From positions 62,001-126,000 of the forward strand of contig JAHJCO010000012.1 of the NCBI GenBank assembly GCA_018831265.1: a stretch of DNA of 64,000 bases. The letters are read 5' to 3'. Under the pieces are notes generated by a model. The model ran no database searches, was not told where the DNA came from, and was given only the letters and a program-made list of their open reading frames with translations. This document shows, one piece after another, positions 1 through 8,444 of this stretch (its first letter is position 1; each line of letters begins with the position of its first letter). Both the position numbers and the translations under genes were made by a program. Source of the stretch: Actinomycetota bacterium. Lineage in GTDB: Bacteria > Actinomycetota > Geothermincolia > Fen-727 > Anoxymicrobiaceae.

Positions 1-204
1 GCGGGGGCGCTGGGAGCCGCGCTCTCGGTCCCGCTGGCGCTGGGCGTCTACCGCGACTACTCCGCGGTAAGGGCAGCGGTCAAGGTACGCCGCCGCTTCG
101 AGCCCGACCGTTCGAAGGCCCCGGTCTACGACGAGCTGTTCGAGCAGTTCAAGAGGCTCTACGACGGGCTGGCCCCTGTCTACCACGAGCTGAACCGCCT
201 TTAG
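1..204 (+). CDS. FGGY-family carbohydrate kinase, C-terminal fragment
   Basis: The window opens inside a reading frame that runs 67 codons to a TAG stop. The translated tail (AAVKVRRRFEPDRS, then YDELFEQFKRLYDGL and APVYHELNRL) has the pattern that closes xylulokinase/glycerokinase-type FGGY kinases: a short basic linker, an 'F.P.....Y' segment and a final amphipathic helix with repeated Tyr and Leu. These cytoplasmic enzymes phosphorylate sugars or polyols with ATP. The start and the catalytic domains lie outside the window, so the substrate cannot be named. It is not on the ORF list style of complete frames because its start is missing, but the codon usage is high-GC like its neighbours. 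The family call is fairly secure, the specificity unknown. Confidence 0.72.
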   Translation, partial: AGALGAALSVPLALGVYRDYSAVRAAVKVRRRFEPDRSKAPVYDELFEQFKRLYDGLAPVYHELNRL

Positions 205-235
205 AACCATCGGCCTGATCCCGCAGGTTTGAATC

Positions 236-380
236 GCAATAGGTAACAGTATTGTTCAATAATATGATGTACCATTCGTGAGTAACAGGTTAAACTGGCT
301 TTTCGCGAATATGCTGTGGTTAATCAATATTAAATAGCAATATTGTTAACGACACAGTATTGTTGTTATTCAAATCTGCG
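236..380. other. AT-rich intergenic stretch with three CARTATTGTT repeats
   Basis: This part of the 401-base gap between the kinase tail and radC is strikingly AT-rich in a GC-rich genome. It holds three same-strand copies of CARTATTGTT at 247-256, 338-347 and 355-364, the last two 17 bases apart. No open frame here looks coding. It could be a regulator-binding or curvature region, or a remnant of foreign DNA. Confidence 0.5.
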
Positions 381-422
381 GCACTGGCTTGCGGGCCTCC
401 CTTCTCACAACGTGGTCAGATC

Positions 423-463
423 CTTACCACACCGAGGTAAGATCCTTACCATGCCATGGTAAG
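423..463. promoter_or_regulatory. Tandem operators CTTACC-N7-GGTAAG upstream of radC
   Basis: Two identical-architecture inverted repeats, CTTACC-N7-GGTAAG, lie at 423-441 and 445-463. The second is a perfect 9-base-arm palindrome (CTTACCATG/CATGGTAAG around a central C). Their centres are 22 bases apart, about two helical turns, so two dimers could bind on the same face of the helix. They end 38 bases upstream of the -35 box at 502, a position more typical of activation or looping than of simple blocking. The protein that binds is unknown. Confidence 0.6.
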
Positions 464-501
464 ATCCCGTTCCTCACACTAAACCCCGACGATTGATTGT
501 A

Positions 502-530
502 TTGATTCGGGGATCCCGTTGTCGTATAAT
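502..530 (+). promoter_or_regulatory. Near-consensus sigma-70-type promoter for radC
   Basis: A -35 element TTGATT (502-507) and a perfect -10 TATAAT (525-530) are separated by exactly 17 bases. The predicted start of transcription near 537 leaves a leader of about 70 bases before the radC TTG codon. It is the best housekeeping-type promoter seen in the window. Confidence 0.7.
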
Positions 531-605
531 ATGCTTGTACTGCTTTGACCTCTCCGGGCACGCAGGCGCGGGGCATGTCCCGCCGAGACGACAGGAGGGG
601 TCCAC

Positions 606-1328
606 TTGTCATTCAACGGTAACGGCGATCGGAAGCGCTTCGACGAGATCCGGTCCAGGCTAGCGGGCGAGAGCCCGACCGTGCTGTCAGACGAGCAACT
701 GCTCACCATGCTCCTCGGGCCCGGTACCAGGGGCCTGGCCGCGGACGCCGTCGCGCGCGGGATAGTCAGCTCCTCGGGAGGAGCCAGGGGGCTGGTGGAC
801 CTGTCGCACCAGGAGCTCTGCGCCCTCGAGGGGGTCGGGCCCGCGAAGGCCGCGGCGATACAGGCCGCCATCGAGCTCGGGCGCCGGGCGCTCGCCGGCG
901 TGTACCCCGGGTCCAGGCTGGCGTGCAGCGCGGACGTCTACGACGCGATGTGGCCCATGATGGTGCGCGAGCACAGCGAGGTATTCGCCTGCGCCCTGTT
1001 GGACGCGAAGCTCAGGCTCATCCGAGCAGAGCTGGTATCGCGCGGCACGCTCACCGCCAGCATAGTCCACCCCAGGGAGGCGTTCCGCCCGGCCGTGCGC
1101 GGGGCGGCGTCCGGGGTCATATTCGCCCACAACCATCCCAGCGGCGACCCCTACCCCTCAGACGAGGACCGCAGGATCACCGCCAGGCTGGAGGAGGTCG
1201 GCCGGATCCTGGGGATACCCGTCCTGGACCACCTCATCCTGGGTACGCGGGGCGAGTATTTCAGCTTCGCCGACTCGGGGCAGCTCGAGCCTCAAACGTC
1301 CGGGTACCGTGGTATGGTATTGAGATAA
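606..1328 (+). CDS. radC: RadC family JAB1/MPN+ (JAMM) domain protein
   Basis: A 240-residue cytoplasmic protein of normal RadC length. The N-terminal third carries a helix-hairpin-helix-like segment (LEGVGPAKAAAIQAAIELGR, about residues 76-95), and the C-terminal part is a JAMM metalloprotease-like fold with the signature HNHPSGDPYPSDED starting near residue 175, which supplies the two His and the Asp that bind zinc in this family. Its true role is unsettled; the old link to recombinational repair has been disputed. The TTG start is chosen because AGGAGG at 593-598 lies seven bases upstream. A strong promoter and paired operators sit upstream, suggesting that this copy is regulated. An acyltransferase gene follows after 18 bases. 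Confidence 0.9.
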   Translation: MSFNGNGDRKRFDEIRSRLAGESPTVLSDEQLLTMLLGPGTRGLAADAVARGIVSSSGGARGLVDLSHQELCALEGVGPAKAAAIQAAIELGRRALAGVYPGSRLACSADVYDAMWPMMVREHSEVFACALLDAKLRLIRAELVSRGTLTASIVHPREAFRPAVRGAASGVIFAHNHPSGDPYPSDEDRRITARLEEVGRILGIPVLDHLILGTRGEYFSFADSGQLEPQTSGYRGMVLR

Positions 1329-1346
1329 TCTTGAGAGGAGACCTCC

Positions 1347-1970
1347 TTGAGCTTCGACAAGGTCAATGCGCTGGCTTTCGCCGCCCGCAACCCGCGGGTC
1401 CTCATCAACGCGTGGGACCTGAGGCGGAGGGGCGTAACGCTGAAGGGCAGGGCCTGGATCCCCGGCCGCGTCGAGCTCGCGCTGGCCGGCAGGGCGTCCG
1501 TCGAGCTCGGCGACGGGGTCTTCATCCCCAGGCGGATCGAGCTCATGGGCAACGACGACGGCCGCATCGTCACAGGGGACGGCGTCACCATAGACTCCGG
1601 CGCCAGGTTACACGTCGCGAACAGGGCCACCCTCCGTGTCGGCGACCGGGTGGGTATCGGTCCCTATAACATATTCAACGCCTTCGACGACCTGACCATC
1701 GGACACGACACGATGTTCGGGCCGTTCGTGAACGTGAACTGCGCCGACCACGGCATGGAGCGAGGGGTCCCGATGCGCGAGCAGTACGGCTGCTACGGCC
1801 CTGTCAGCATAGGCGCCGACTGCTGGCTCGGGGCGATGGTGGTGGTCACCAGGGGGGTCACCATCGGCGAGGGGGCGGTCATCGGAGCCGGCTCGGTGGT
1901 GTGCTGCGATATTCCAGAATACACCATCGCCGCCGGGTCCCCCGCGAGGGTCATCCGTGAGAGGTGCTGA
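1347..1970 (+). CDS. Left-handed beta-helix (hexapeptide repeat) acyltransferase
   Basis: A 207-residue protein made largely of hexapeptide turns, for example IGHDTMFGPFVNVNCADHG, VSIGADCWLGAMVVVTRGV and IGEGAVIGAGSVV, followed by the usual closing 'IPEYTIAAGSPARVI'. This is the pattern of WbbJ/maltose O-acetyltransferase-like enzymes, trimeric cytoplasmic transferases that move an acetyl group from acetyl-CoA to a sugar or small molecule. The NCADHG motif near residue 134 contains the expected catalytic His. The TTG start has GAGAGGAG six bases upstream. It lies 18 bases after radC and probably shares its transcript. The acceptor is unknown; a surface-polysaccharide sugar is the usual guess. 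Confidence 0.85.
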   Translation: MSFDKVNALAFAARNPRVLINAWDLRRRGVTLKGRAWIPGRVELALAGRASVELGDGVFIPRRIELMGNDDGRIVTGDGVTIDSGARLHVANRATLRVGDRVGIGPYNIFNAFDDLTIGHDTMFGPFVNVNCADHGMERGVPMREQYGCYGPVSIGADCWLGAMVVVTRGVTIGEGAVIGAGSVVCCDIPEYTIAAGSPARVIRERC

Positions 1971-2000
1971 ACTGAACCCGTGGAAGGTGAGCAGCGTCGG

Positions 2001-2348
2001 ATGCGGCTCCTGAATGTGACCCGTGGCACGGTCGTGGCCGCCTCGCTGAGCGTCGCGGAGAGCCGGCGCGAGAGGGCCAGGGGCCTGCTCGGCCGGTCGG
2101 GACTCGAGCCCGGCGAGGCGCTTCTCATCCCCCGGTGCCGCCAGGTGCACGCCATCGGGATGCGCTTTGCCATCGACGTGGTCTTCCTGGACGGGCACGG
2201 CGTCGTCCTCCGCGCCTGCTCGTTGTCTCCCGGGCGCATGTCTCCCATCGTGATACGGGGGCGGGACGTGGTCGAGCTGCGCGCAGGAGTGATCTCAAGC
2301 GGAGGAGTAAACGTCGGTGACATGCTGAGGCCCGAGCCCACGGGCTAA
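2001..2348 (+). CDS. DUF192 family protein
   Basis: A 115-residue protein with the core of DUF192: a 'R.RGLLGR..L..GEALLIPRC..VH..GM.F.IDVVFLD' block followed by 'SLSPGRMSP....G...VVELRAGVI'. The biochemical role of the family is not established. I chose ATG 2001 because GGAAGGTGAG (1981-1990) sits ten bases ahead of it; a GTG at 1980 would add seven residues. No signal peptide is seen, although many members are exported. It lies ten bases (30 at the preferred start) after the acyltransferase in the same direction, and is convergent with the ABC ATPase 13 bases on. Confidence 0.8.
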   Translation: MRLLNVTRGTVVAASLSVAESRRERARGLLGRSGLEPGEALLIPRCRQVHAIGMRFAIDVVFLDGHGVVLRACSLSPGRMSPIVIRGRDVVELRAGVISSGGVNVGDMLRPEPTG

Positions 2349-2361
2349 GCCCCTATGGTCC

Positions 2362-3078
2362 CTACCAGACCAGGTCCTCCGGGTTCTCCGGGTTCTCGTT
2401 GTGGTCAACCCTGGAGATCTCACCGCTGTGAAGGTGGACGACCTTGTCCGCGATCGCCGCGATGGCCGAGTTGTGTGTCACCATCAGGAAGTTACACTTC
2501 TCGGCGCGGGAGATATCGCGCATCAACCTCAGTATCCGGATGCCGGTGTCGTAGTCGAGCTCACCGGTCGGCTCGTCGCACAGCACCACCGGTGGCCGCT
2601 TGGCCAGCGCCCTGGCGATAGCCACCCTCTGCTGCTCGCCGCCGGAAAGCTGGCTCGGGAAGTGGTTCGCCCGGTCCCCCAGGCCCACCTGCTCGAGCAC
2701 TTCCAGGGCCGAGCCCCTCTTCTCCTTGGGCACGAGGTCCAGCGCGAACTCTACGTTCTCCCTCGCGGTCAGTGTCGGGATGAGATTGAAGAACTGGAAG
2801 ATGAAACCGACGGTCTCCCGGCGGAACCGGGTGAGCTCCTTCTCCGACAGCTCGGAGATATCGTGCCCGCCGACCACGATCCTGCCGCTGGTGGGTGAGT
2901 CTATCCCGCCCACGCAGTTGAGCATGGTGGTCTTCCCGGACCCGCTTGGCCCCAGAGCGACGAGGAACTCGCCCTTGCTCACGGTGAGGTCGACCTCCTT
3001 GAGGGCCTGCACCTCCACCTCTCCCATCTGGTAGGTCTTCGAGACCTTCTCCAGCAGCACAGTCGTGTCTTCGTCCAA
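2362..3078 (-). CDS. ABC transporter ATP-binding protein (MacB/LolD type)
   Basis: A 238-residue nucleotide-binding subunit with Walker [10 protein letters not shown] (about residues 43-51), a Q-loop in [14 protein letters not shown], the signature [16 protein letters not shown] and Walker [13 protein letters not shown], plus the switch His in VTHN. The 'F.F.NL.P.LTA.ENV' pattern is that of the MacB/LolD/FtsE-like group, which powers lipoprotein or peptide export by FtsX-type permeases. No permease gene is adjacent, so the partner must be elsewhere. The start is TTG with GGGAG upstream. The C-terminal ENPENPEDL tail is acidic. Its stop faces the DUF192 gene across 13 bases with no clear terminator between them. 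Confidence 0.88.
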   Translation of the reverse strand: MDEDTTVLLEKVSKTYQMGEVEVQALKEVDLTVSKGEFLVALGPSGSGKTTMLNCVGGIDSPTSGRIVVGGHDISELSEKELTRFRRETVGFIFQFFNLIPTLTARENVEFALDLVPKEKRGSALEVLEQVGLGDRANHFPSQLSGGEQQRVAIARALAKRPPVVLCDEPTGELDYDTGIRILRLMRDISRAEKCNFLMVTHNSAIAAIADKVVHLHSGEISRVDHNENPENPEDLVW

Positions 3079-3260
3079 GACGTCTCCCGGTATTTATGAT
3101 TCCAGCTTACTGGCCTATGCTAAGGGCGCGGTGGCGGGACGGTCAAGTACGAGGGACCGCCGGGCTTAACATTCAGGGAGCGGAAACCGACAATTCTAGT
3201 GTAGGTGCGAGTGTCACACGGGTGGGTGTCCGCCGCTCGTGCATGGGCCGGGAGGCGTGA

Positions 3261-6200
3261 ATGTCAGGTGATCGACCCCACATACTCGTCATAGAGGACA
3301 ACGACGATTTCGCGCACCTGCTCACCGGCATGCTCGAGCAGGAGTACTCGGCCGAAGTGGACACAGCCGGGACCCTGGACCAGGGGCGCGTCCTGCTCGG
3401 CTCGGGGAGATGGGACCTGGTTAGCCTCGACTACGGGGTCGGCGACGAGGACGGCCTGGTGCTCCTTCGCGAGATCGCGTCCTCCGGGGACGGACCCCCG
3501 GTCATCCTGGTCACCGGCCAGGGCCAGGAAAGGCTCGCCGCCCAGAGCGTGGAGCTGGGTGCCAGAGGCTACGTGATAAAAGACCTCAAGATGCGCGAGA
3601 CGTTCCTGGCCTCCGTGGGCAGGGTGCTGGCCGAGGAGGCGCAAAGGCGGGCCGAGAGGTCGCTCCTGGAGCAGGCCGACGAGCTCCGGGCGAGCGAGGA
3701 GCGCTACCGCATCCTGACCAGCAACATGAGCGATGTCATCTGGACGACCGACCTCGAGCTCAACTTCACCTACCTGAGCCCCCCGGTGTTCGGCCAGACT
3801 GGGTACACGGCCGAGGAGGTGATGAGCCTGGGCCTCGATGGAATCATCACCCCCGAGTCGAAGGAGGTGGTGATCCGCCGCTTCGCTACGGAGATGGCGC
3901 GCGCCGCGGAGACCGACTTGGACCCGCCGGTACCTACGGTGTTCGAGATCGAGCAGTACCGCCAGGACGGCACCACCTTCCCCGTCGAGGTCAGCGTGGG
4001 TTTCCTGCGCGAGCCGGACGGCACGCCGTACGGAATACTCGGTGTGACCCGTGACATCACCGAGCGCAAGAAGGCGCAGGAGAAGTTGCGCCTGACCCAG
4101 TTCACGGTGGACCACGCCGCCGACTCTGTGCTCTGGACCACGCTCGAAGGAGAGATTATCTACGCCAACGAGGAGGCCTGCCGGCGCCGCGGTTACACAC
4201 TCGAGGAGATGCTCTCATTGAGGGTGACCGACATAAACGCCGACATGCAGGCGGACCGGGGTCTATGGGAGGCCACCGTCGAACAGATGGAGAAATACGG
4301 CCATTTCACCAGGGAGTTCCGACATCGGACGAAGGCCGGGGAGGTCTTCCCCGTGGAGGCCACGGTCAACCGGTTCGATTTCGAGGGACGCGAGATCTTC
4401 GTCGCTCACCTGAGGGACATCACGGAGCGCAAACGCGACGAGGAGGAGATCCGCGCGCTGAACCGACGCCTTGAGGGGATCCTGGCCAGCGTAGCCGACG
4501 GGATCCTCACGCTGGGGGTCGACAGGATGATCGCCTCCGCGAACCCGGCGGCGGAGCGGATAACCGGTTACTCCAGCGGAGAGCTTGTAGGCAACAGCAC
4601 CAGGATGCTCTACGCATCGGATGCGGACTACGAGGAGGCCGGCGGACGGCTGTATCCCCAGGTCCTCGAGAAAGGGAACGCAACCGGGGAGATCCGGGCA
4701 CGGCGCGCGGACGGAGCGGTCGTCCCGGTCGAGCTGTCGATGGCTCTCATGGAGGAGGAGGGAGAGCCGGCCGGGGTCGTCATCGCCTTCCGCGACATCT
4801 CCGAGCGACGGGCCGCCGAGGAGGAGATCGCCTCCCTCACCCGGCGCCTCGAGAAGGTCCTGTCCAGCGTCAACGAAGGGATCATCACCCTGGACCTGGA
4901 CAGGACCATCAACTCGGTGAACCGGGCGGCCGCGGAGATGCTCGGGTACCGGGAGGACGAGCTGGTCGGCCGAGACGTCAAGATCCTGTATTACTCGGAT
5001 GACGAATACGAAACGGTCGGGAAACGGTACCCGGAGGTCATCCGCAATGGATATGCGGCGACGGAGATATCCCTGCAGCGACGGGACGGCACCGTCTTTC
5101 CCGTGGAGGCCTCGCTCTCGCCGATGCTGGAGGACGGCCATCCGACCGGCATGGTCGCGGTGTTCAGGGACAGAAGCGACCGTAAGCAGGCCGAGCGCCT
5201 CGCGTCTCTCCAGCGTGACCTGGCCGTGACGGCCGCCGAGACCGCCGACCCGGTGCGGGTCATACGTGCCGCGGTAGAGGCCGTCCCAGGGCTCACCGGG
5301 CTGGACGCCGCGGGTATCTACCTGGCGGACGAGAGGACGGGGGACATCGAGCTGGTCTACAGCGTTGGACTCTCCGACCGCTTCGTCGAGCAGGCCAGCC
5401 GTTTTCCCGCGGGCAGCAGGCACGCCCAGCTTGTGAACGAGGGGACCGTGATGTTCCTGGCCCCGGAACGCCTGGGCGAGATGGCCCCCGCCAACGTGGA
5501 GGAGTGCCTGAAAGCGGGCGCCGTTCTCCCGCTGCGCACCGCTGAGGGTGTGCTGGGTTGCCTCAACGTCGCCTCGCACGACGCGGAGACGATATCCAGC
5601 CAGACGCAGGACCTGCTGGAGACGCTTGCCGGCCAGGTCGCCCAGGCCATCGCCAGGGCCAGGCTGGCCGCTGCAGTCCGCGAGAGCGAGGCGAAGTTCA
5701 GGCTGATCTACGACAACGCCGGGGAGGCGATATATTCCTACGGTCTGGACCTCGTACTCACCGACGTTAACCCGAGGGCCTGCGAGCTGATCGGCTACTC
5801 GTGGGATGAGATGGTCGGCCGCAACGTGCTGGAGACGGGCACCCTGCACCCCGACGACGTCCAGCGCACTGCGGACAACATCTCCAACATCCTGTCGGGG
5901 CGCGAGCGGATCGTCACCGACGAGTACCGCCTCATCACCAGGGACGGCCGGGTGCTGGACGTCGAGGTCACCGGCGCGGCGGTCTTCGACGGCTCTGGCG
6001 ACCTCCTGGGTGTAACCAACATCGCCGCGGACATCACGGAACAGAAGCGCGCCCGGCGCGAGCTGGAGGCGCGGGAGCGGAGCCTGCGCGAGTCGGAGAG
6101 GCGATACCGGGAGATGCTGGAGACGGTTCACCTGGGGGCCGTGCTGCTGGATACAGAGGGCCGTATTACCTTCATCAATGAATACATGACGGGGATGAGC

Positions 6201-7163
6201 GGATGGACGCGAGAGGAGGCGCTGGGCAGGAACTGGTTCGAGACGTTTATCCCCCCGGAGGCCAGGGAGCTCGTAGCGCAGTACTTCAGGGATTCGATCG
6301 AAAACGGGAACTTCGAGCCGGCGACCGGTGAGAACGAGATCGTCACGCGCACCGGAGAGCGCAGGGTCATACGCTGGTACAACACCATCCTCCGCGACGA
6401 GGCCGGTGAGGCGTCGGGGGTGGCCAGCCTGGGCGAGGACGTGACCAGGCGGCGCGTGGCGCTGCAGGCGCTGGCCACCTCGCGGGAGCAGCTTCGCGCC
6501 CTGTCCAGGCATCTCACGGTGGTCAGGGAGGACGAGCGCGCGGATCTGGCGCGCGAGCTCCACGACGAGCTGGGGCAGAGCCTGACCGGGCTCAAGATGG
6601 ACACCGTATGGCTGGAACGCAACCTCATGGAGGAGAAACCGGACCTGACCCAGGTGACCGAGCGCCTGCGGTCCATGGCCGACATGATAGACTCGAACAT
6701 CGGTGTGGTGAGGAGGATCGCCTCGGGCCTGAGGCTCGGAATCCTGGACGACCTGGGGCTCGTGCCCGCGCTGGAGTGGACCGTGGAGGACTTCTCGTTC
6801 CGCACCGGGATCGCCGCTGAGTGCCACTCAGAGCTGGGGGACGTGGACCTCGACCAGTTCACGCGCACGCAGGTGTTCCGGATCGTACAGGAGGCGCTGA
6901 CGAACGTGGCGCGGCACTCCGGGGCCAGGCACGTCAAGGTGAGGGTCGGCCGGGACGACGTCCGTCTGACCGTGGAGGTCGCCGACGACGGGGTCGGCAT
7001 CAGCTCCGAGGCCGTTGCCGGCAGGGATTCCCTGGGTATCGTGGGGATGCACGAGAGGGCCAGGCTCATAGGCGGCGAGCTGAAGGTATCCGGTGAAAGG
7101 GAGGAGGGCACGAGCGTGGTGTTGAAGGTGCCCTCGTTCGAGGACGGTGGAGGTCCCGATTGA
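3261..7163 (+). CDS. Multi-PAS hybrid sensor histidine kinase (NarL/HisKA_3 type)
   Basis: A 1300-residue soluble kinase without membrane segments. In order: receiver domain (residues 1-125, acidic pocket E12/D13, phosphoacceptor D57), PAS domains at about 145-270, 275-390, 400-515 and 520-640, a GAF domain about 650-800, two further PAS domains about 810-935 and 945-1065, then a HisKA_3 dimerisation segment with RELHDELGQSL (H1101) and a HATPase with 'QEALTNVARHSGA' and 'DDGVGI'. The kinase class pairs with NarL/LuxR-type regulators, and such a regulator overlaps it by four bases. PAS3 and PAS4 are close copies, pointing to internal duplication. The signal is unknown; several PAS domains often bind haem, flavin or small ligands. 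The N-terminal receiver suggests that phosphorylation from another kinase feeds in. Confidence 0.93.
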   Translation: MSGDRPHILVIEDNDDFAHLLTGMLEQEYSAEVDTAGTLDQGRVLLGSGRWDLVSLDYGVGDEDGLVLLREIASSGDGPPVILVTGQGQERLAAQSVELGARGYVIKDLKMRETFLASVGRVLAEEAQRRAERSLLEQADELRASEERYRILTSNMSDVIWTTDLELNFTYLSPPVFGQTGYTAEEVMSLGLDGIITPESKEVVIRRFATEMARAAETDLDPPVPTVFEIEQYRQDGTTFPVEVSVGFLREPDGTPYGILGVTRDITERKKAQEKLRLTQFTVDHAADSVLWTTLEGEIIYANEEACRRRGYTLEEMLSLRVTDINADMQADRGLWEATVEQMEKYGHFTREFRHRTKAGEVFPVEATVNRFDFEGREIFVAHLRDITERKRDEEEIRALNRRLEGILASVADGILTLGVDRMIASANPAAERITGYSSGELVGNSTRMLYASDADYEEAGGRLYPQVLEKGNATGEIRARRADGAVVPVELSMALMEEEGEPAGVVIAFRDISERRAAEEEIASLTRRLEKVLSSVNEGIITLDLDRTINSVNRAAAEMLGYREDELVGRDVKILYYSDDEYETVGKRYPEVIRNGYAATEISLQRRDGTVFPVEASLSPMLEDGHPTGMVAVFRDRSDRKQAERLASLQRDLAVTAAETADPVRVIRAAVEAVPGLTGLDAAGIYLADERTGDIELVYSVGLSDRFVEQASRFPAGSRHAQLVNEGTVMFLAPERLGEMAPANVEECLKAGAVLPLRTAEGVLGCLNVASHDAETISSQTQDLLETLAGQVAQAIARARLAAAVRESEAKFRLIYDNAGEAIYSYGLDLVLTDVNPRACELIGYSWDEMVGRNVLETGTLHPDDVQRTADNISNILSGRERIVTDEYRLITRDGRVLDVEVTGAAVFDGSGDLLGVTNIAADITEQKRARRELEARERSLRESERRYREMLETVHLGAVLLDTEGRITFINEYMTGMSGWTREEALGRNWFETFIPPEARELVAQYFRDSIENGNFEPATGENEIVTRTGERRVIRWYNTILRDEAGEASGVASLGEDVTRRRVALQALATSREQLRALSRHLTVVREDERADLARELHDELGQSLTGLKMDTVWLERNLMEEKPDLTQVTERLRSMADMIDSNIGVVRRIASGLRLGILDDLGLVPALEWTVEDFSFRTGIAAECHSELGDVDLDQFTRTQVFRIVQEALTNVARHSGARHVKVRVGRDDVRLTVEVADDGVGISSEAVAGRDSLGIVGMHERARLIGGELKVSGEREEGTSVVLKVPSFEDGGGPD

Positions 7164-7792
7164 CGACGATAGTGATAGCCGATGATCACCCGGTGGTCAG
7201 GAAGGGCCTGATGGAGATACTCAAGGGCAGCCCCGACCTCGAGGTGGTGGGAGAGGCCGCGGACGCGCAGGAGGTCCTGGAGCGCCTCAAGGAGCTCAAC
7301 CCGGAACTACTGTTGCTGGACCTGTCCATGCCCGGGGCGACCGGGCTCGAGCTGTTAAAGGACGTCAGGCACGGCTACCCGGACATGTCGGTCCTGGTCA
7401 TATCCATTCACCCCGAGGATCAGTACGCCATCCGGGTGCTGAAAGCGGGGGCCGCCGGGTACATCGAGAAGGACAGCGCCCCGGATATCCTGGTGGAGGC
7501 GATCAGGGCGGTCGCCTCGGGGCACAAGTTCGTGAGCCCCACCCTTGCCGAGAGGCTCGCTGAGGAGCTCGTCGCCGGGCCCGCGAGGCAGCCCCACGAG
7601 CTGCTCTCCGACCGCGAGTACGAGGTCATGCTCATGATAGCCGTGGGCAGGACACCGTCCGACACGGCAAAGGAACTGAACCTGAGCGTGAAGACCATAA
7701 ACACCTACCGGGCGCGGGTCCTGGAGAAGATGCGGATGCGCTCCAACGCCGAGATAATCCGGTACGCGGTCGAGCGCAACCTGGTGGATTGA
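7160..7792 (+). CDS. NarL/LuxR-type response regulator
   Basis: A 210-residue two-domain regulator: receiver (D8/D9 acidic pair, phosphoacceptor D54 in LLLLDLSMPG, conserved Lys in IEKDS) followed by a LuxR-type helix-turn-helix with SDREYEVMLMIAVGRT and 'LNLSVKTINTYRARVLEKM'. Its TTG start overlaps the kinase stop (TTGA), so the two are translationally coupled and almost certainly cognate. It should bind DNA as a phosphorylated dimer. A perfect 10-base-arm hairpin follows 25 bases after its stop. Confidence 0.94.
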   Translation: MTTIVIADDHPVVRKGLMEILKGSPDLEVVGEAADAQEVLERLKELNPELLLLDLSMPGATGLELLKDVRHGYPDMSVLVISIHPEDQYAIRVLKAGAAGYIEKDSAPDILVEAIRAVASGHKFVSPTLAERLAEELVAGPARQPHELLSDREYEVMLMIAVGRTPSDTAKELNLSVKTINTYRARVLEKMRMRSNAEIIRYAVERNLVD

Positions 7793-7817
7793 CCGCGGGC
7801 CCGTCCCACCGCAGGCA

Positions 7818-7846
7818 TTCGCATCGGTGCCAGACGCCGATGCGAA
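7818..7846. terminator. Perfect inverted repeat after the kinase/regulator operon
   Basis: TTCGCATCGG (7818-7827) and CCGATGCGAA (7837-7846) are perfect 10-base arms around a nine-base loop, 25 bases after the regulator stop. There is no T-run on the plus strand, so it may be a transcript-stabilising hairpin or a binding site instead of an intrinsic terminator. Confidence 0.45.
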
Positions 7847-7960
7847 AACCGACTGGTACTCCCCATGCGAACCGGTACTCGACCTATGCCCGGTGCTCGG
7901 TTCCCTGATACAATACAAGTATGCGGTCCGTGGTGCGGCACGACCGGGGGCAGGGGCGTC

Positions 7961-8347
7961 ATGGCTGATAACGGTGAAGTCAGGACCATAAAGGTCGCAG
8001 TCATCGATGACGACCGCGAGATGATCAAGCTGGTCGAGATGATCCTGAAGCCCCAGGGGGTCGATATCCTTGCGGCATACGGCGGCCTGACCGGATACGC
8101 GCTCGTCAAGCGTGAGAAGCCCGATGTGGTCCTGCTGGACATCATGATGCCGGACATCGACGGCTACGAGGTCTGCCGGAAGATCAAGCTGGACCCGGTC
8201 ACCAGCGATATCCCGGTGATATTCATCTCCGCGCGCAGCGGGCAGCAGCATATCCAGCAGGGCCTCTCACTCGGTGCCCAGGGTTACCTTACCAAGCCGT
8301 TCAACCCCGTCGCACTCAGGCGCAAGGTGCTCGAGCTGGCAGGCTGA
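7961..8347 (+). CDS. Single-domain response regulator (receiver only)
   Basis: A 128-residue CheY-like receiver: acidic pocket D16-D18, phosphoacceptor D60 in VVLLDIMMPDIDG, conserved Ser/Thr in FISARSG and Lys in YLTKPF. No output domain follows, so it should act by protein contact or as a phosphorelay shuttle. The ATG at 7961 is used; an upstream in-frame start at 7865 would add an unrelated Gly/Pro/Arg-rich leader. It lies 168 bases after the NarL-type regulator and may work with the preceding kinase, whose own N-terminus is a receiver. The partner is not shown by the sequence. Confidence 0.88.
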   Translation: MADNGEVRTIKVAVIDDDREMIKLVEMILKPQGVDILAAYGGLTGYALVKREKPDVVLLDIMMPDIDGYEVCRKIKLDPVTSDIPVIFISARSGQQHIQQGLSLGAQGYLTKPFNPVALRRKVLELAG

Positions 8348-8371
8348 TCCCCGGGACTTCCCCCTCACCCT

Positions 8372-8397
8372 GCCCTCTCCCCCGGAGGGGAGAGGGC
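8372..8397. repeat. GC-rich palindrome between receiver gene and fdhD
   Basis: GCCCTCTCCCC (8372-8382) and GGGGAGAGGGC (8387-8397) form an 11-base stem with loop CGGA, 24 bases after the receiver stop. The 'CCTCACCCTGCCCTCTCCCC' type of palindrome is a common dispersed extragenic repeat in many bacteria. It probably ends or protects the upstream transcript. Confidence 0.55.
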
Positions 8398-8444
8398 TTG
8401 ATGGTCCCGGGCCCGATCATCGGGTAATGTTGTATATTCAGACC

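Noticed and set aside
2349-2361. Terminator between DUF192 and ABC genes
   Set aside because: The gap is 13 bases with no hairpin.
4263-6827. Long antisense frame inside the kinase gene
   Set aside because: It is the complement of a high-GC coding region, with no conserved domain; the sense frame has full kinase architecture.
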